In this document: positions 7,530 to 15,267 of the stretch, one piece after another
Layout: every line of letters starts with the position of its first letter
Position numbering within the stretch: position 1 is the first letter of the stretch
Assembly: GCA_028821455.1 (NCBI GenBank)
Contig: JAPPGE010000087.1
Coordinates: 1-41,537, forward strand
Origin: a bacterium
GTDB taxonomy: Bacteria; Pseudomonadota; Alphaproteobacteria; SP197
Length of the DNA: 41,537 nucleotides
Reading direction: 5' to 3'
Notes under the pieces: generated by a model
The model's input: the letters and a program-made list of their open reading frames with translations, nothing else
What the model was told of the DNA's origin: nothing
Databases searched by the model: none
Program-made: the position numbers and the translations under genes

Positions 7530-7726
7530 GAACCTCTTGCCGCCGGAATCTCGATAGCGGGGATGTGCTTGCCATGACAGGGCACGCATGGCCATCCTTC
7601 CGGCCAAGTTGTCGCACCCATGACGCCGACACTCAACTCCGGGGACGGGCCATGGGTCCCGCAAGCGGCAGATCAGCTCTGGCGGCCGTCGGCCGGGTCC
7701 GGAACCAACAGGGGGGCTGAAACCGC

Positions 7727-8836
7727 GTGGAGAGCGTTGAAACGGTCGTCGTCGGCGCCGGTGTCATCGGTCTTGCTGTGGCGCGCGCGCTGGCCAACAG
7801 CGGGCGCGAGGTCATGGTGCTTGACGCCGCCGACGCCCTGGGAACCGGCATCTCGTCGCGCAACAGCGAGGTCATCCACGCCGGCATCTACTATCCGCCG
7901 GGTAGCCTGAAAGCCCGCCTGTGTGTCGCCGGCAGAACCCTGCTCTATGACTACTGCCGGTCACGCCATGTGGCGTTTCGCCCCTGTGGCAAGCTGATCG
8001 TTGCCGCCAGCGACGACGATCATGACATCCTCTCGCGGCTCAGGCAGCGGGCCATCGCCAATGGCGTCGACGACCTCGCGCTCCTGAAGGCGGCGGAGGT
8101 GGCGGTCCTGGAGCCCGAACTTGAGACGCGCGGCGCCCTCCTGTCACCGTCAACCGGCATCATCGACAGTCACGGCCTGATGCTGGCCCTGCTGGGAGAG
8201 GCTGAGGCAGCCGGCACCTGGCTGGCTCTGGGGACCCCCGTACGCAGCATTGTAGCCAACGGAAATCGCCTGATTCTCTCGGTCGGCGGCAAGGAGACGA
8301 TGAACCTGGAGGCGCGGGAACTGGTGAATGCCGCCGGTCTTGGAGCACAGCACCTGGCATCGATGACAACGGGGCTCGACTCCCTTCATGTTCCCGCGCT
8401 CCATCTCGCCAAGGGCAGCTACTTCGCCTTGTCAGGCCCCTCTCCCTTCTCCCGGCTCGTCTATCCCACACCGGTCGCCGGTGGCCTGGGCGTCCATGCC
8501 ACCCTCGATCTGGCTGGCCGCTGCCGGTTTGGACCGGACGTCGAATGGGTGCGCGACACCTCCTATGACGTCAATCCGGCCCGTGCATCCGCCTTCCGCG
8601 ATGCCGTGCGCCGCTACTGGCCCAGCCTTCCCGATGATGCCCTGGCTCCCGACTACAGTGGCATCCGTCCCAAACTCGGGACGTCGGGGGACTCGGATTT
8701 CCGGATCGACGGTCCCGCGGCACACGGAATAGGCGGCCTCGTGAATCTCTTCGGGATCGAATCACCGGGATTGACAGCATCCCTGGCCATCGCAAGGCTC
8801 GTGGCGCGCAAACTGGACGCCTGGAGGCGGAGATGA
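7727..8836 (+). CDS. FAD-dependent oxidoreductase of the D-amino-acid oxidase / L-2-hydroxyglutarate dehydrogenase type
   Basis: A 369-residue flavoprotein. The N-terminal dinucleotide fold VVVGAGVIGLAVARAL (about residues 7-22) is followed by the FAD-binding segment SSRNSEVIHAGIYYPPGS, which is characteristic of the LhgO-like branch of the DAO family that oxidises 2-hydroxy acids. A late GIRPKLG and the GIESPGLTASLAIA segment close the FAD site. The start is GTG 7727, ten bases after AGGGGGG (7710-7716). Its stop overlaps the start of the glutathione transferase gene by four bases (ATGA at 8833-8836), so the two are translated together. The exact substrate is unknown; L-2-hydroxyglutarate is the best family guess. 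Confidence 0.85.
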   Translation: MESVETVVVGAGVIGLAVARALANSGREVMVLDAADALGTGISSRNSEVIHAGIYYPPGSLKARLCVAGRTLLYDYCRSRHVAFRPCGKLIVAASDDDHDILSRLRQRAIANGVDDLALLKAAEVAVLEPELETRGALLSPSTGIIDSHGLMLALLGEAEAAGTWLALGTPVRSIVANGNRLILSVGGKETMNLEARELVNAAGLGAQHLASMTTGLDSLHVPALHLAKGSYFALSGPSPFSRLVYPTPVAGGLGVHATLDLAGRCRFGPDVEWVRDTSYDVNPARASAFRDAVRRYWPSLPDDALAPDYSGIRPKLGTSGDSDFRIDGPAAHGIGGLVNLFGIESPGLTASLAIARLVARKLDAWRRR

Positions 8837-9525
8837 TCGACCTCTACACCTGGCCGACACCCAACGGACACAAGGTCCACATCATGCTGGAGGAGACCGG
8901 CCTCGCCTACCGTGTCATCCCCGTCGACATCGGCCGCGGCGACCAGTTCGATCCCGCATTCCTTGCCATCAGCCCCAACAACAGGATGCCGGCCTTCGTC
9001 GATCACGACGGGCCTGACGGCGAAGCGATCAGCATCTTCGAATCGGGCGCCATCCTGGTCTACCTCGCCGGCAAGACCGGCCGCTTCATGCCCGGCGACA
9101 CCCGCGGCCGCACTCTCGTCTTGCAGTGGCTGATGTTCCAGATGGGCGGCATCGGGCCCATGTTTGGCCAGTGCCATCATTTTCGCAACTACGCGCCCGA
9201 GCCAATCGCCTATGCCATCGATCGCTACACGAACGAGACCGGGCGCCTCTACGGTGTGCTCGACAAGAGGCTGGGCGAAGCCGACTACATGGCAGGAGAT
9301 TACTCGATTGCCGATATGGCAACCTATCCTTGGACGCGCTCCATCGAACGGCAGGGGGTTGACCCGGCAGACTACCCGAACGTGGTCCGTTGGCAGCAAC
9401 GCCTGGAGGAGCGCCCTGCGGTCGTTCGCGGCTGTGCGGTCCTGAGTGACCGTCAGCGCTCCGCCGAGATGACGGATGAGGAGCGCGACATCCTGTTCGG
9501 CAGCGCACAGTACGAACGGCGGTAA
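8833..9525 (+). CDS. yfcG: YfcG/Ure2-type glutathione S-transferase, disulfide-bond oxidoreductase
   Basis: A 230-residue cytosolic nu-class glutathione transferase. The opening MIDLYTWPTPNGHKVHIML carries the Thr-Pro-Asn active-site motif and is very like E. coli YfcG. AISPNNRMPAFVDHDG and SIFESGAILVYLA form the glutathione site; LQWLMFQMGGIGPMFGQCHH starts the helical domain; YSIADMATYPW is the conserved C-terminal N-capping region. YfcG binds two glutathiones without using a catalytic Ser/Cys and reduces disulfides; by similarity this one should too. Translation is coupled to the upstream FAD oxidoreductase by the ATGA overlap, which suggests a linked role, for example handling a glutathione adduct or peroxide made nearby. 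Confidence 0.92.
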   Translation: MIDLYTWPTPNGHKVHIMLEETGLAYRVIPVDIGRGDQFDPAFLAISPNNRMPAFVDHDGPDGEAISIFESGAILVYLAGKTGRFMPGDTRGRTLVLQWLMFQMGGIGPMFGQCHHFRNYAPEPIAYAIDRYTNETGRLYGVLDKRLGEADYMAGDYSIADMATYPWTRSIERQGVDPADYPNVVRWQQRLEERPAVVRGCAVLSDRQRSAEMTDEERDILFGSAQYERR

Positions 9526-9582
9526 TCCGAACCGGCGCCATAGGGTACGTCCTGCGCCAGGTTGCGGCCGGTTGCATGGTGA

Positions 9583-9598
9583 CATGCGTGACCGCATG
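9583..9598. repeat. Short hairpin CATGCG-TGAC-CGCATG
   Basis: A perfect six-base inverted repeat with a four-base loop in the gap between the glutathione transferase gene and the enolase-superfamily gene. It could be part of a terminator or operator. Nothing else supports a role. Confidence 0.3.
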
Positions 9599-9612
9599 AC
9601 AATCTCATTTCT

Positions 9613-9631
9613 GTCTCCGTCTGCCGGAGAC
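9613..9631. repeat. Hairpin GTCTCCG-N5-CGGAGAC before the enolase-superfamily gene
   Basis: A seven-base perfect stem with a five-base loop, 72 bp upstream of the gene at 9703. It is a good candidate for a regulator site or for the transcription end of the upstream gene pair, but it has no T-run. Confidence 0.4.
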
Positions 9632-9702
9632 GATCGGCGATCCTTCCCGGGTAAGGCCGGGCATGACACGATCGGAATCGCGCGGAGCGGGAGACCGGGG
9701 TC

Positions 9703-10806
9703 ATGAAGATCACCGCCGTCAGGGTCTACCAGATGGATCTGCCATATGTCGGCGGCCGCTACGACTGGGGACCGGGGTGCAGTCTCGAGGTCGCACGAAC
9801 GACGGTGGTGGTCCTCGAAACCGACAGCGGTCTCGAGGGATGCGGCGAATCGTGTCCGCTCGGCGCCACCTACCTTGCCGCCCACGCGCCAGGCATTATC
9901 GCCGCTGCACCAACCCTTGCCCGCGCGGTCATCGGTCTTGATCCGTTGCAGACAGGCGTCGTTGATGAGGCCATGGACATGGCTCTCAAGGGACACGGCT
10001 ACGCCAAGTCCGCCTTCGATGCCGCATGCTGGGACATCCTTGGCAAGGCTGTCGGACTGCCGGTGTCATCACTCCTGGGAGGCAGGCTGACGGACGGTGC
10101 GCCCATGTACCGCGTGGTACCCCAGAAGCCGCTCGAGGCAAGCATCGAGGAGATGGAGAGTCACCGGCAGGCCGGCTACCGCCAGTTCCAGATCAAGGTC
10201 GGTCAGGACCCCGACAGCGACATCGAGCGGATCCGCGCGATCGCCGGCCTACTTCGGCCGGGGGAAACGGCGTTTGCGGACGCCAACACCGCGTACTCGG
10301 TTCGCGACGCGGTGCGTGTCGTCCGGGCCGTCCGCGACGTTGACGTCGTCGTCGAACAGCCGTGCCTCACTTATGACGAATGCCTGCAGGTCCGCAGCCG
10401 CTGCGATCATCCGATGAAGCTTGATGAGTGCGTCACCGGCCTCGACGTCGCTGCGCGCATCGTCGCCGATCGTTCGGCCGAAGTCGTCTGCCTGAAGATC
10501 TCCAATCTCGGTGGTCTCACCAAGTCCCGTCGGGTTCGCGATTTCCTCGTGGCACATGGAATCGACGTAGTCTGCGAGGACACATGGGGTGGCGAGATCT
10601 GCACGGCCGCCTGCGCTCACTTCGCCGCGTCGACTCCAGCCGCCTTCCAGCTGAGCACCACGGACCTTCACAACTACAACACCACCGCCTCCGGCACGCC
10701 CCCGCCGCGGGTCGCCGAAGGCCGACTCTTCGCCTCCGATACCCCTGGGCTTGGCGTCGAACCCGACTACGACAGCCTCGGTCGTCCCGTCGCCGTCTTT
10801 CCCTGA
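9703..10806 (+). CDS. Mandelate racemase/muconate lactonizing family enzyme, hydroxyproline-betaine epimerase or cis-3-hydroxyproline dehydratase type
   Basis: A 367-residue enolase-superfamily enzyme. The capping domain (residues 1-125) has the subgroup's ESCPLGATYLAAHAPG and GHGYAKSAFDAACWDILGK. In the barrel, the general bases are Lys165 (QIKVG) and Lys265 (CLKIS), and the Mg ligands are Asp193, Glu218 (VEQPC) and Asp241. The EQPC and PLGATY features resemble 4-hydroxyproline betaine 2-epimerase (HpbD), while LKISNLGGLTKSRR resembles cis-3-hydroxy-L-proline dehydratase; I cannot choose between them. Both act on proline-type osmolytes. The next gene, convergent and touching, is a dimethylglycine/sarcosine-dehydrogenase-like enzyme, which fits betaine demethylation and supports this reading. 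It may also be a related dehydratase with another substrate. Confidence 0.82.
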   Translation: MKITAVRVYQMDLPYVGGRYDWGPGCSLEVARTTVVVLETDSGLEGCGESCPLGATYLAAHAPGIIAAAPTLARAVIGLDPLQTGVVDEAMDMALKGHGYAKSAFDAACWDILGKAVGLPVSSLLGGRLTDGAPMYRVVPQKPLEASIEEMESHRQAGYRQFQIKVGQDPDSDIERIRAIAGLLRPGETAFADANTAYSVRDAVRVVRAVRDVDVVVEQPCLTYDECLQVRSRCDHPMKLDECVTGLDVAARIVADRSAEVVCLKISNLGGLTKSRRVRDFLVAHGIDVVCEDTWGGEICTAACAHFAASTPAAFQLSTTDLHNYNTTASGTPPPRVAEGRLFASDTPGLGVEPDYDSLGRPVAVFP

Positions 10807-13218
10807 TCATGATCGCATGCGGCCGCCGTTGGCATCCCAGAGACACTGCCCGAGGATCCGGGCCGGGTAACGTTCGCCGTTGATCTCGACCTCCAGCGCC
10901 GTATCGCCCTGGGCGAGTTCCGTCGGCACGTAGCCCATGGCCACCGATGCCTTCGAATTGTGGGCGAATCCTCCGGACGACACGTATCCGACAGCCTCGC
11001 CATCCCTCAGAATGGCTTCGTCCGCGGAGACGTCGATGTCGTCGGTCTCGACCCTCATCGTGACGAGCTTTCTTGAGGGACCCTCTTCCCTCATCCTCAG
11101 CGCCGCCTCCTTGCCGACGAAATCCTTCGTCCAGTCAATGAAGACATCAAGGCCACTCTCTCCAGCCGTGAAGTCGGGCCGGTAGTCGAGCCCCCATACC
11201 CCCCATGATTTCTCGAGGCGCAGGCTCATCAGGGCCCGGGCGCCGTACCAGCGCAAGCCATGATCGACACCTGCTCTCTCAACCTCTTCGGCAAGCCGCA
11301 GCAGATAGGACGGCGCTGTGTAGATCTCGTAGCCAAGTTCGCCGGAAAACGAGATACGGTTGAGAAGCACGGGTACGCCGCCCACGATCGTTTCACGGGA
11401 ATCGCGGAACCTGAGCGCCCCGGCCGACACATCGTCACGGGTGAGCGCCGCCAGCAGGTCTCTCGACGAGGGCCCGGACAACGCGATGCCGTGAAGGTCC
11501 GCCGAGAGATTGCGATAGGCGACGCCGATTTCCGGAAGCGCCGCCTCGAACCAGCGGCGATGGGCGTTCTGCATCACACCTGAGCCTATGACGACAAACC
11601 GGTCTTCCGCCAGACAGGCCACGGTCAGATCGCCACCGAGCCTGCCCTTCGCGGTCAGCATCGGTGTTAGGGTCAGTCGTCCAGGGCCTGGCACGCGCCC
11701 GGCGAGCAGACGTTCGAGCATGGATCTCGCACCGGGACCGCGAAACTCGTGCTTGGCAAAGTTGGCGATCTCGATGGCCCCCACTTTTGTGCGCACCGCG
11801 TCGACTTCCCTGGCGACGTAGGAATGGGCCCTCGAACGGCGGAAGGTCGGGTCCTCGAAGGCGTCATCGGGACCATCGGCAAACCACAGCGCATGCTCCA
11901 GGCCGAACGCCTGATCCCAGACGGCCCCCCTCGTGGTGAGCCTGTCATAGAGCGCCGTCGTCATCTGGCGGCGTCCCTTGGGCAGCGTTTCGTTGGGGAA
12001 GGTCATGACGAACCGGCGTTCGTAGTTCTCGGCGCTCTTGGTGGTTCCCCAGTCCGGAGTCGCGAAGTCGCCGAAGCGGGCGATATCCATGGCCCAGACA
12101 TCGATCGAGGGTTCGCCTGAGATCATCCACTCGGCCATGCACAGACCCACGCCACCCGCCTGGCAGAATCCGGCCATCACGCCGACCGCCACCCAGTAGT
12201 TTCTCATGCCCGGAACAGGTCCGATCATCGGATTGCCGTCCGGACCGAACGTGAACGGACCGTTGATGATGTTCCTGATACCGGCCTCGCGGAGTGCGGG
12301 AATGCGCTCGAACCCGAGCTCCAGCCTTTCGGCAATGTTGTCGAGTTGCGGTTGCAGGAGTTCGTGGCCGAAGTCAGCCGGGGTTCCGTCAACGGACCAG
12401 GGAGTGGCATGGGGCTCGTAGGTGCCGAGCAGCATGCCGTTTCGTTCCTGGCGGAAGTACATGTTGCCTTCGTAGTCGATCCCGGCCGGCAAACGTTCCT
12501 CCCGCTCGACGATCTCCGGAATGTCCTCGGTGATGAGGTAGTGGTGCTCCATGGGCTGGACTGGCAGGTGAATGCCGGCCATCCGTCCCACCTCGCGCGC
12601 CCAGAGCCCGGCCGCATTGACCACGTGTTCGGCGTGAACGGTGCCCGTCTGCGTCACCACGTCCCACGTGCCGTCGGCACGCTGTCTGGTCTCCACAACA
12701 GGGGTGTGCGTGCGAAAATCCGCGCCAAGGACGCGCGCTGCCCGCGCGTAGGCATGGGTCACGCCCGAGGGGTCAATGTCGCCGTCAAGCGGATCCCACA
12801 GGGCTGCAATGTAGCGGGAGGGATCGATCAGCGGATGGCGCCTGGCCGCTTCCTCGACACTGATGAACTCCTGGTCCAGACCCATGTACCGCGCCTTGGA
12901 CCGTTCCCGCTTGAGATAGTCGTGCCAGGCATCGTTGGAAGCCAGATAGAAGCCCCCGGTGTTGTGAAGCCCCACCGACTGACCGGACAGTTCTTCGAGT
13001 TCGGCGTAGAGATTGATCGTGTATCCCTGGAGCCTCGAGATGTTGGGATCCGAGGAGATGGTGTGAATCTGTCCCGCAGCGTGCCAGGAGGATCCCGATG
13101 TGAGCTCGCTTCTCTCCAGGAGCAGGGCCTCCTTCCACCCGTGCCTGGCAAGGTGGAAGAGGATGGAACAGCCGACCACCCCGCCGCCGATGATGACAAC
13201 CCTGACATGATCCTGCAC
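10807..13218 (-). CDS. Dimethylglycine/sarcosine dehydrogenase-like flavoprotein with GcvT domain
   Basis: An 803-residue enzyme with an N-terminal FAD domain (VVIIGGGVVGCSILFHLA at about 7-24, SGSSWHAAGQIHT at about 41-53, where the His is the usual covalent FAD site of this family), a short FAO_M link (about 380-430), and a C-terminal aminomethyltransferase (GcvT) domain and beta-barrel (about 440-800). Such enzymes oxidatively remove N-methyl groups and pass the one-carbon unit to tetrahydrofolate. The start is GTG 13218, six bases after AGGAGAG. The stop codon abuts the stop of the convergent enolase-superfamily gene within one TGATCA. Whether it acts on dimethylglycine, sarcosine or an N-methylproline derivative is unknown; the neighbour suggests the last is worth testing. 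Confidence 0.88.
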   Translation of the reverse strand: MQDHVRVVIIGGGVVGCSILFHLARHGWKEALLLERSELTSGSSWHAAGQIHTISSDPNISRLQGYTINLYAELEELSGQSVGLHNTGGFYLASNDAWHDYLKRERSKARYMGLDQEFISVEEAARRHPLIDPSRYIAALWDPLDGDIDPSGVTHAYARAARVLGADFRTHTPVVETRQRADGTWDVVTQTGTVHAEHVVNAAGLWAREVGRMAGIHLPVQPMEHHYLITEDIPEIVEREERLPAGIDYEGNMYFRQERNGMLLGTYEPHATPWSVDGTPADFGHELLQPQLDNIAERLELGFERIPALREAGIRNIINGPFTFGPDGNPMIGPVPGMRNYWVAVGVMAGFCQAGGVGLCMAEWMISGEPSIDVWAMDIARFGDFATPDWGTTKSAENYERRFVMTFPNETLPKGRRQMTTALYDRLTTRGAVWDQAFGLEHALWFADGPDDAFEDPTFRRSRAHSYVAREVDAVRTKVGAIEIANFAKHEFRGPGARSMLERLLAGRVPGPGRLTLTPMLTAKGRLGGDLTVACLAEDRFVVIGSGVMQNAHRRWFEAALPEIGVAYRNLSADLHGIALSGPSSRDLLAALTRDDVSAGALRFRDSRETIVGGVPVLLNRISFSGELGYEIYTAPSYLLRLAEEVERAGVDHGLRWYGARALMSLRLEKSWGVWGLDYRPDFTAGESGLDVFIDWTKDFVGKEAALRMREEGPSRKLVTMRVETDDIDVSADEAILRDGEAVGYVSSGGFAHNSKASVAMGYVPTELAQGDTALEVEINGERYPARILGQCLWDANGGRMRS

Positions 13219-13314
13219 GTCACTCTCCTGCTATGGCTGCCGGTCCGGACATCGTGAAGACGAGGACCATATGCTGTCATCCCTGCAGGTGCAGCACTTC
13301 GCCGTGCGGCTGCC

Positions 13315-13959
13315 ATGGCGCCGCCCTTCGAGATGTCCAATATAGGGAAACGGCCATCGTCATCCAATGCGGTTCGGGTCGTGTGCACCGTTTCCCGCCA
13401 TCACAATCGATGCTATGGCAGGCTCCTCATCCCGCCTGAACTCCGGTCTTCCCCCTTGGTTGAGATCATCGAAGAACGTCCCCGCGACAGGCTCGCTGTC
13501 GAGACGATCGCCCGCATGTCGCTTGGCCAACGGCTTGTCGACAGCCCGGCGGCTCGGCTGCGTCAGGGCTCCCGCAAGATCGCGGAACTGAGCCTTGTGG
13601 CTCTTGAAGGCGGGCACGTCGTCGCCACCATCCGGTGCTGGCCGGTGCTGATCGGCGCCGGAACCCGGGCGATCCAGTTGGGTCCCGTCGCCGTCGACCC
13701 CGACCACAGGGGCCGCGGCATCAGCCGGGTGCTGATCACCACGACCCTGGAACGGGCGCGCACCCTCGGCCACCGCATCGTGGTCCTCATTGGCGACGGC
13801 GACATCTACGCTCGTTACGGATTCGAGCCCGCGCTGCCACGGGACATCACGCTGGCCGAGACACGTGACCGGGAACGGCTCCACGTTCTCGCCCTGGTCC
13901 CTAACGCCCTTGCAGGTCTCTCGGGCGCGGTGCGCCCTGATACCATTCCGGCACTTTGA
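13315..13959 (+). CDS. GNAT-family N-acetyltransferase
   Basis: An acetyl-CoA-dependent acetyltransferase. The core has GPVAVDPDHRGRGISRVLI (the acetyl-CoA pyrophosphate loop R/Q-x-x-G-x-G/A), and a late IGDGDIYARYGFEPAL strand-helix typical of small-molecule or protein acetylating GNATs. The start is uncertain: the first ~48 residues from ATG 13315 are not conserved-looking and no start has a good ribosome binding site; the family-like sequence begins at LVEIIEERPRD, for which TTG 13456 would be the first possible codon. It is divergent from the dehydrogenase gene by about 96 bp. The substrate is unknown. Confidence 0.75.
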   Translation: MAPPFEMSNIGKRPSSSNAVRVVCTVSRHHNRCYGRLLIPPELRSSPLVEIIEERPRDRLAVETIARMSLGQRLVDSPAARLRQGSRKIAELSLVALEGGHVVATIRCWPVLIGAGTRAIQLGPVAVDPDHRGRGISRVLITTTLERARTLGHRIVVLIGDGDIYARYGFEPALPRDITLAETRDRERLHVLALVPNALAGLSGAVRPDTIPAL

Positions 13960-14265
13960 ACGCTGAACCGAGAGGCGACACACCGACTCAATGCACATTC
14001 TTTCTTGCACGCTCGGGCAGGGAAAACGGATTCACGCTGTCTCGGTGTCCGGTGTAACCGGAATTGAAGACGATGCCACATCAACAAACCGCTTCACCAA
14101 ACGGCAGGTCGATAGCAAGAGTAACCGGCAATCGACAGGTGACGCTCGCGCCAAGAGGCTGGAGTACTCCCGGCAGCGGGAGACTGCACCTATCGGGCAA
14201 ACCCTCTCGCTGCCTTGCACTGCAAGTACGATTGCGGCGGATGCCTGCGACTTGGAGAGGCCAGC
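13960..14265. other. 306-bp gap between the acetyltransferase and the Phd antitoxin
   Basis: No gene is visible on either strand. The gap holds a hairpin TCCGGT-GTA-ACCGGA (14048-14062) and a 13-base palindrome CTTGCACTGCAAG (14214-14226). Its base use is less GC-biased than the genes around it, which may mark the edge of an inserted or decayed segment, such as a lost toxin gene. That last point is inference. Confidence 0.4.
14214..14226. promoter_or_regulatory. Palindrome upstream of phd-like antitoxin, candidate autoregulatory site
   Basis: CTTGCA-C-TGCAAG is a perfect palindrome around one C, 40 bp before the antitoxin start. Phd/YefM antitoxins repress their own promoters by binding short palindromes at this sort of distance. 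No matching -10/-35 pair was clear. Confidence 0.45.
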
Positions 14266-14511
14266 ATGCCCACAGTGAGTGCCGTCGAGTTCCAGCGCAA
14301 GTTCGGCCGCTTCCAGAACGAGGCGCGGCGCGAGCCGGTGGAGATAACCCGACATGGACGCCGCGAGTTCGTGCTCATGTCTGCGGAGCAGTATGACTGG
14401 CTTCGCGCCTCGACACGGCGCGGCCACCGCACGGATGACGCCGCCGAAGTGGTGATCGACGCCGTGGAACGCGCCAGGATGGATGTTGAGCACTCGCCGC
14501 CGCTGCGTTGA
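14266..14511 (+). CDS. Phd/YefM-family antitoxin without a visible toxin partner
   Basis: An 81-residue protein with the Phd/YefM fold: TVSAVEFQRKFGRFQNEA for the DNA-binding N-terminal domain, then PVEITRHGRREFVLMSAEQYDWL, the classic middle motif of these antitoxins. The start ATG 14266 follows GGAGAGG by six bases. It is complete. Its toxin (usually RelE, Doc or PIN) would normally follow on the same strand, but the next gene, gmk, begins its 3' end 23 bases downstream on the other strand. It may therefore be an orphan that serves as a transcription regulator or as an antidote to a distant toxin. Confidence 0.85.
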   Translation: MPTVSAVEFQRKFGRFQNEARREPVEITRHGRREFVLMSAEQYDWLRASTRRGHRTDDAAEVVIDAVERARMDVEHSPPLR

Positions 14512-14534
14512 AACGTCCCGGTGACCGTTACTCC

Positions 14535-15191
14535 TCAGGTGCCGGAGAGCTCCCGGCGCATGGTTGCCACGAGTTCCGGAAGCGACGTGAGACGATCGCG
14601 CCGGTGACGTTCGGCGGCGAGGATGGACTTCAGGGCGGCAAGACTGTCGTCGACATCGTGGTTGACGATGACATAGTCGAAGGCCTCCCAACTGGCGAGC
14701 TCGCCCACGGCGTCGCGCATGCGGCGCTCCATGTCCTCGGCTGTTCCGGTACCCCGTGCGGCGAGCCGGTGCTTGAGTTCCGCTGCCGAAGGCGGCAGCA
14801 CGAAAACCAGGACGACATCGTCCCCGAGGGACCGGCGAAGCAGGGCCGCGCCCTGGCAATCGATATCCGACACCACGTCACGACCCTGGTTCAGCGCCGT
14901 CTCGACCGGCGCCCGCGGGGTTCCATAGAAATTGCCGAAGACCGTCGCATGTTCGAGGAGTTCGTCCCGGTCGATCATCTCCCGGAAGCGCTCGCGATCG
15001 ACAAAGTGAAGGTCGCGGCCGGCCTCTTCTCCCGGCCGGGGAGCCCGTGTGGTGACAGAGACCGAAAACGCGACGGAGCCGTCCTCGTCGACCAGCCGAC
15101 GCACCAGCGTCGACTTGCCGGCCGCCGACGGCGCCGACAGCACCAGCATGAAGCCCCGGCGACCGCACCCCGGCACCGGGCTACTCCCCAC
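14535..15191 (-). CDS. gmk: Guanylate kinase
   Basis: A 218-residue enzyme that phosphorylates GMP to GDP with ATP. The P-loop is APSAAGKST (about residues 20-28), with Ala where many members have Gly. SVSVTTRAPRPGE binds GMP, FYGTPRAPVE follows, and DIDCQGA is the Walker-B-like segment. The start used is GTG 15191; an internal ATG at 15149, just before LVLSAPSAAG, is also possible, and neither has a strong ribosome binding site. It lies 76 bp downstream of yicC in the same direction, an order common in alphaproteobacteria. It would feed the GTP pool, as do guaB and guaA at the other end of this window. Confidence 0.95.
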   Translation of the reverse strand: MGSSPVPGCGRRGFMLVLSAPSAAGKSTLVRRLVDEDGSVAFSVSVTTRAPRPGEEAGRDLHFVDRERFREMIDRDELLEHATVFGNFYGTPRAPVETALNQGRDVVSDIDCQGAALLRRSLGDDVVLVFVLPPSAAELKHRLAARGTGTAEDMERRMRDAVGELASWEAFDYVIVNHDVDDSLAALKSILAAERHRRDRLTSLPELVATMRRELSGT

Positions 15192-15267
15192 CCCTGATCC
15201 GCCCGTGCAGGCGGTCGCTGACGATCTTGGGAAGCGATGTCATGCGCATGAACTTCCACATGGCATC

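Noticed and set aside
8653..9996. A 447-codon open frame on the minus strand
   Set aside because: It lies antisense to the FAD oxidoreductase, glutathione transferase and enolase-superfamily genes and has no recognisable motifs.
12346..13257. A 303-codon open frame on the plus strand
   Set aside because: Antisense to the dimethylglycine-dehydrogenase-like gene; a GC-driven shadow.
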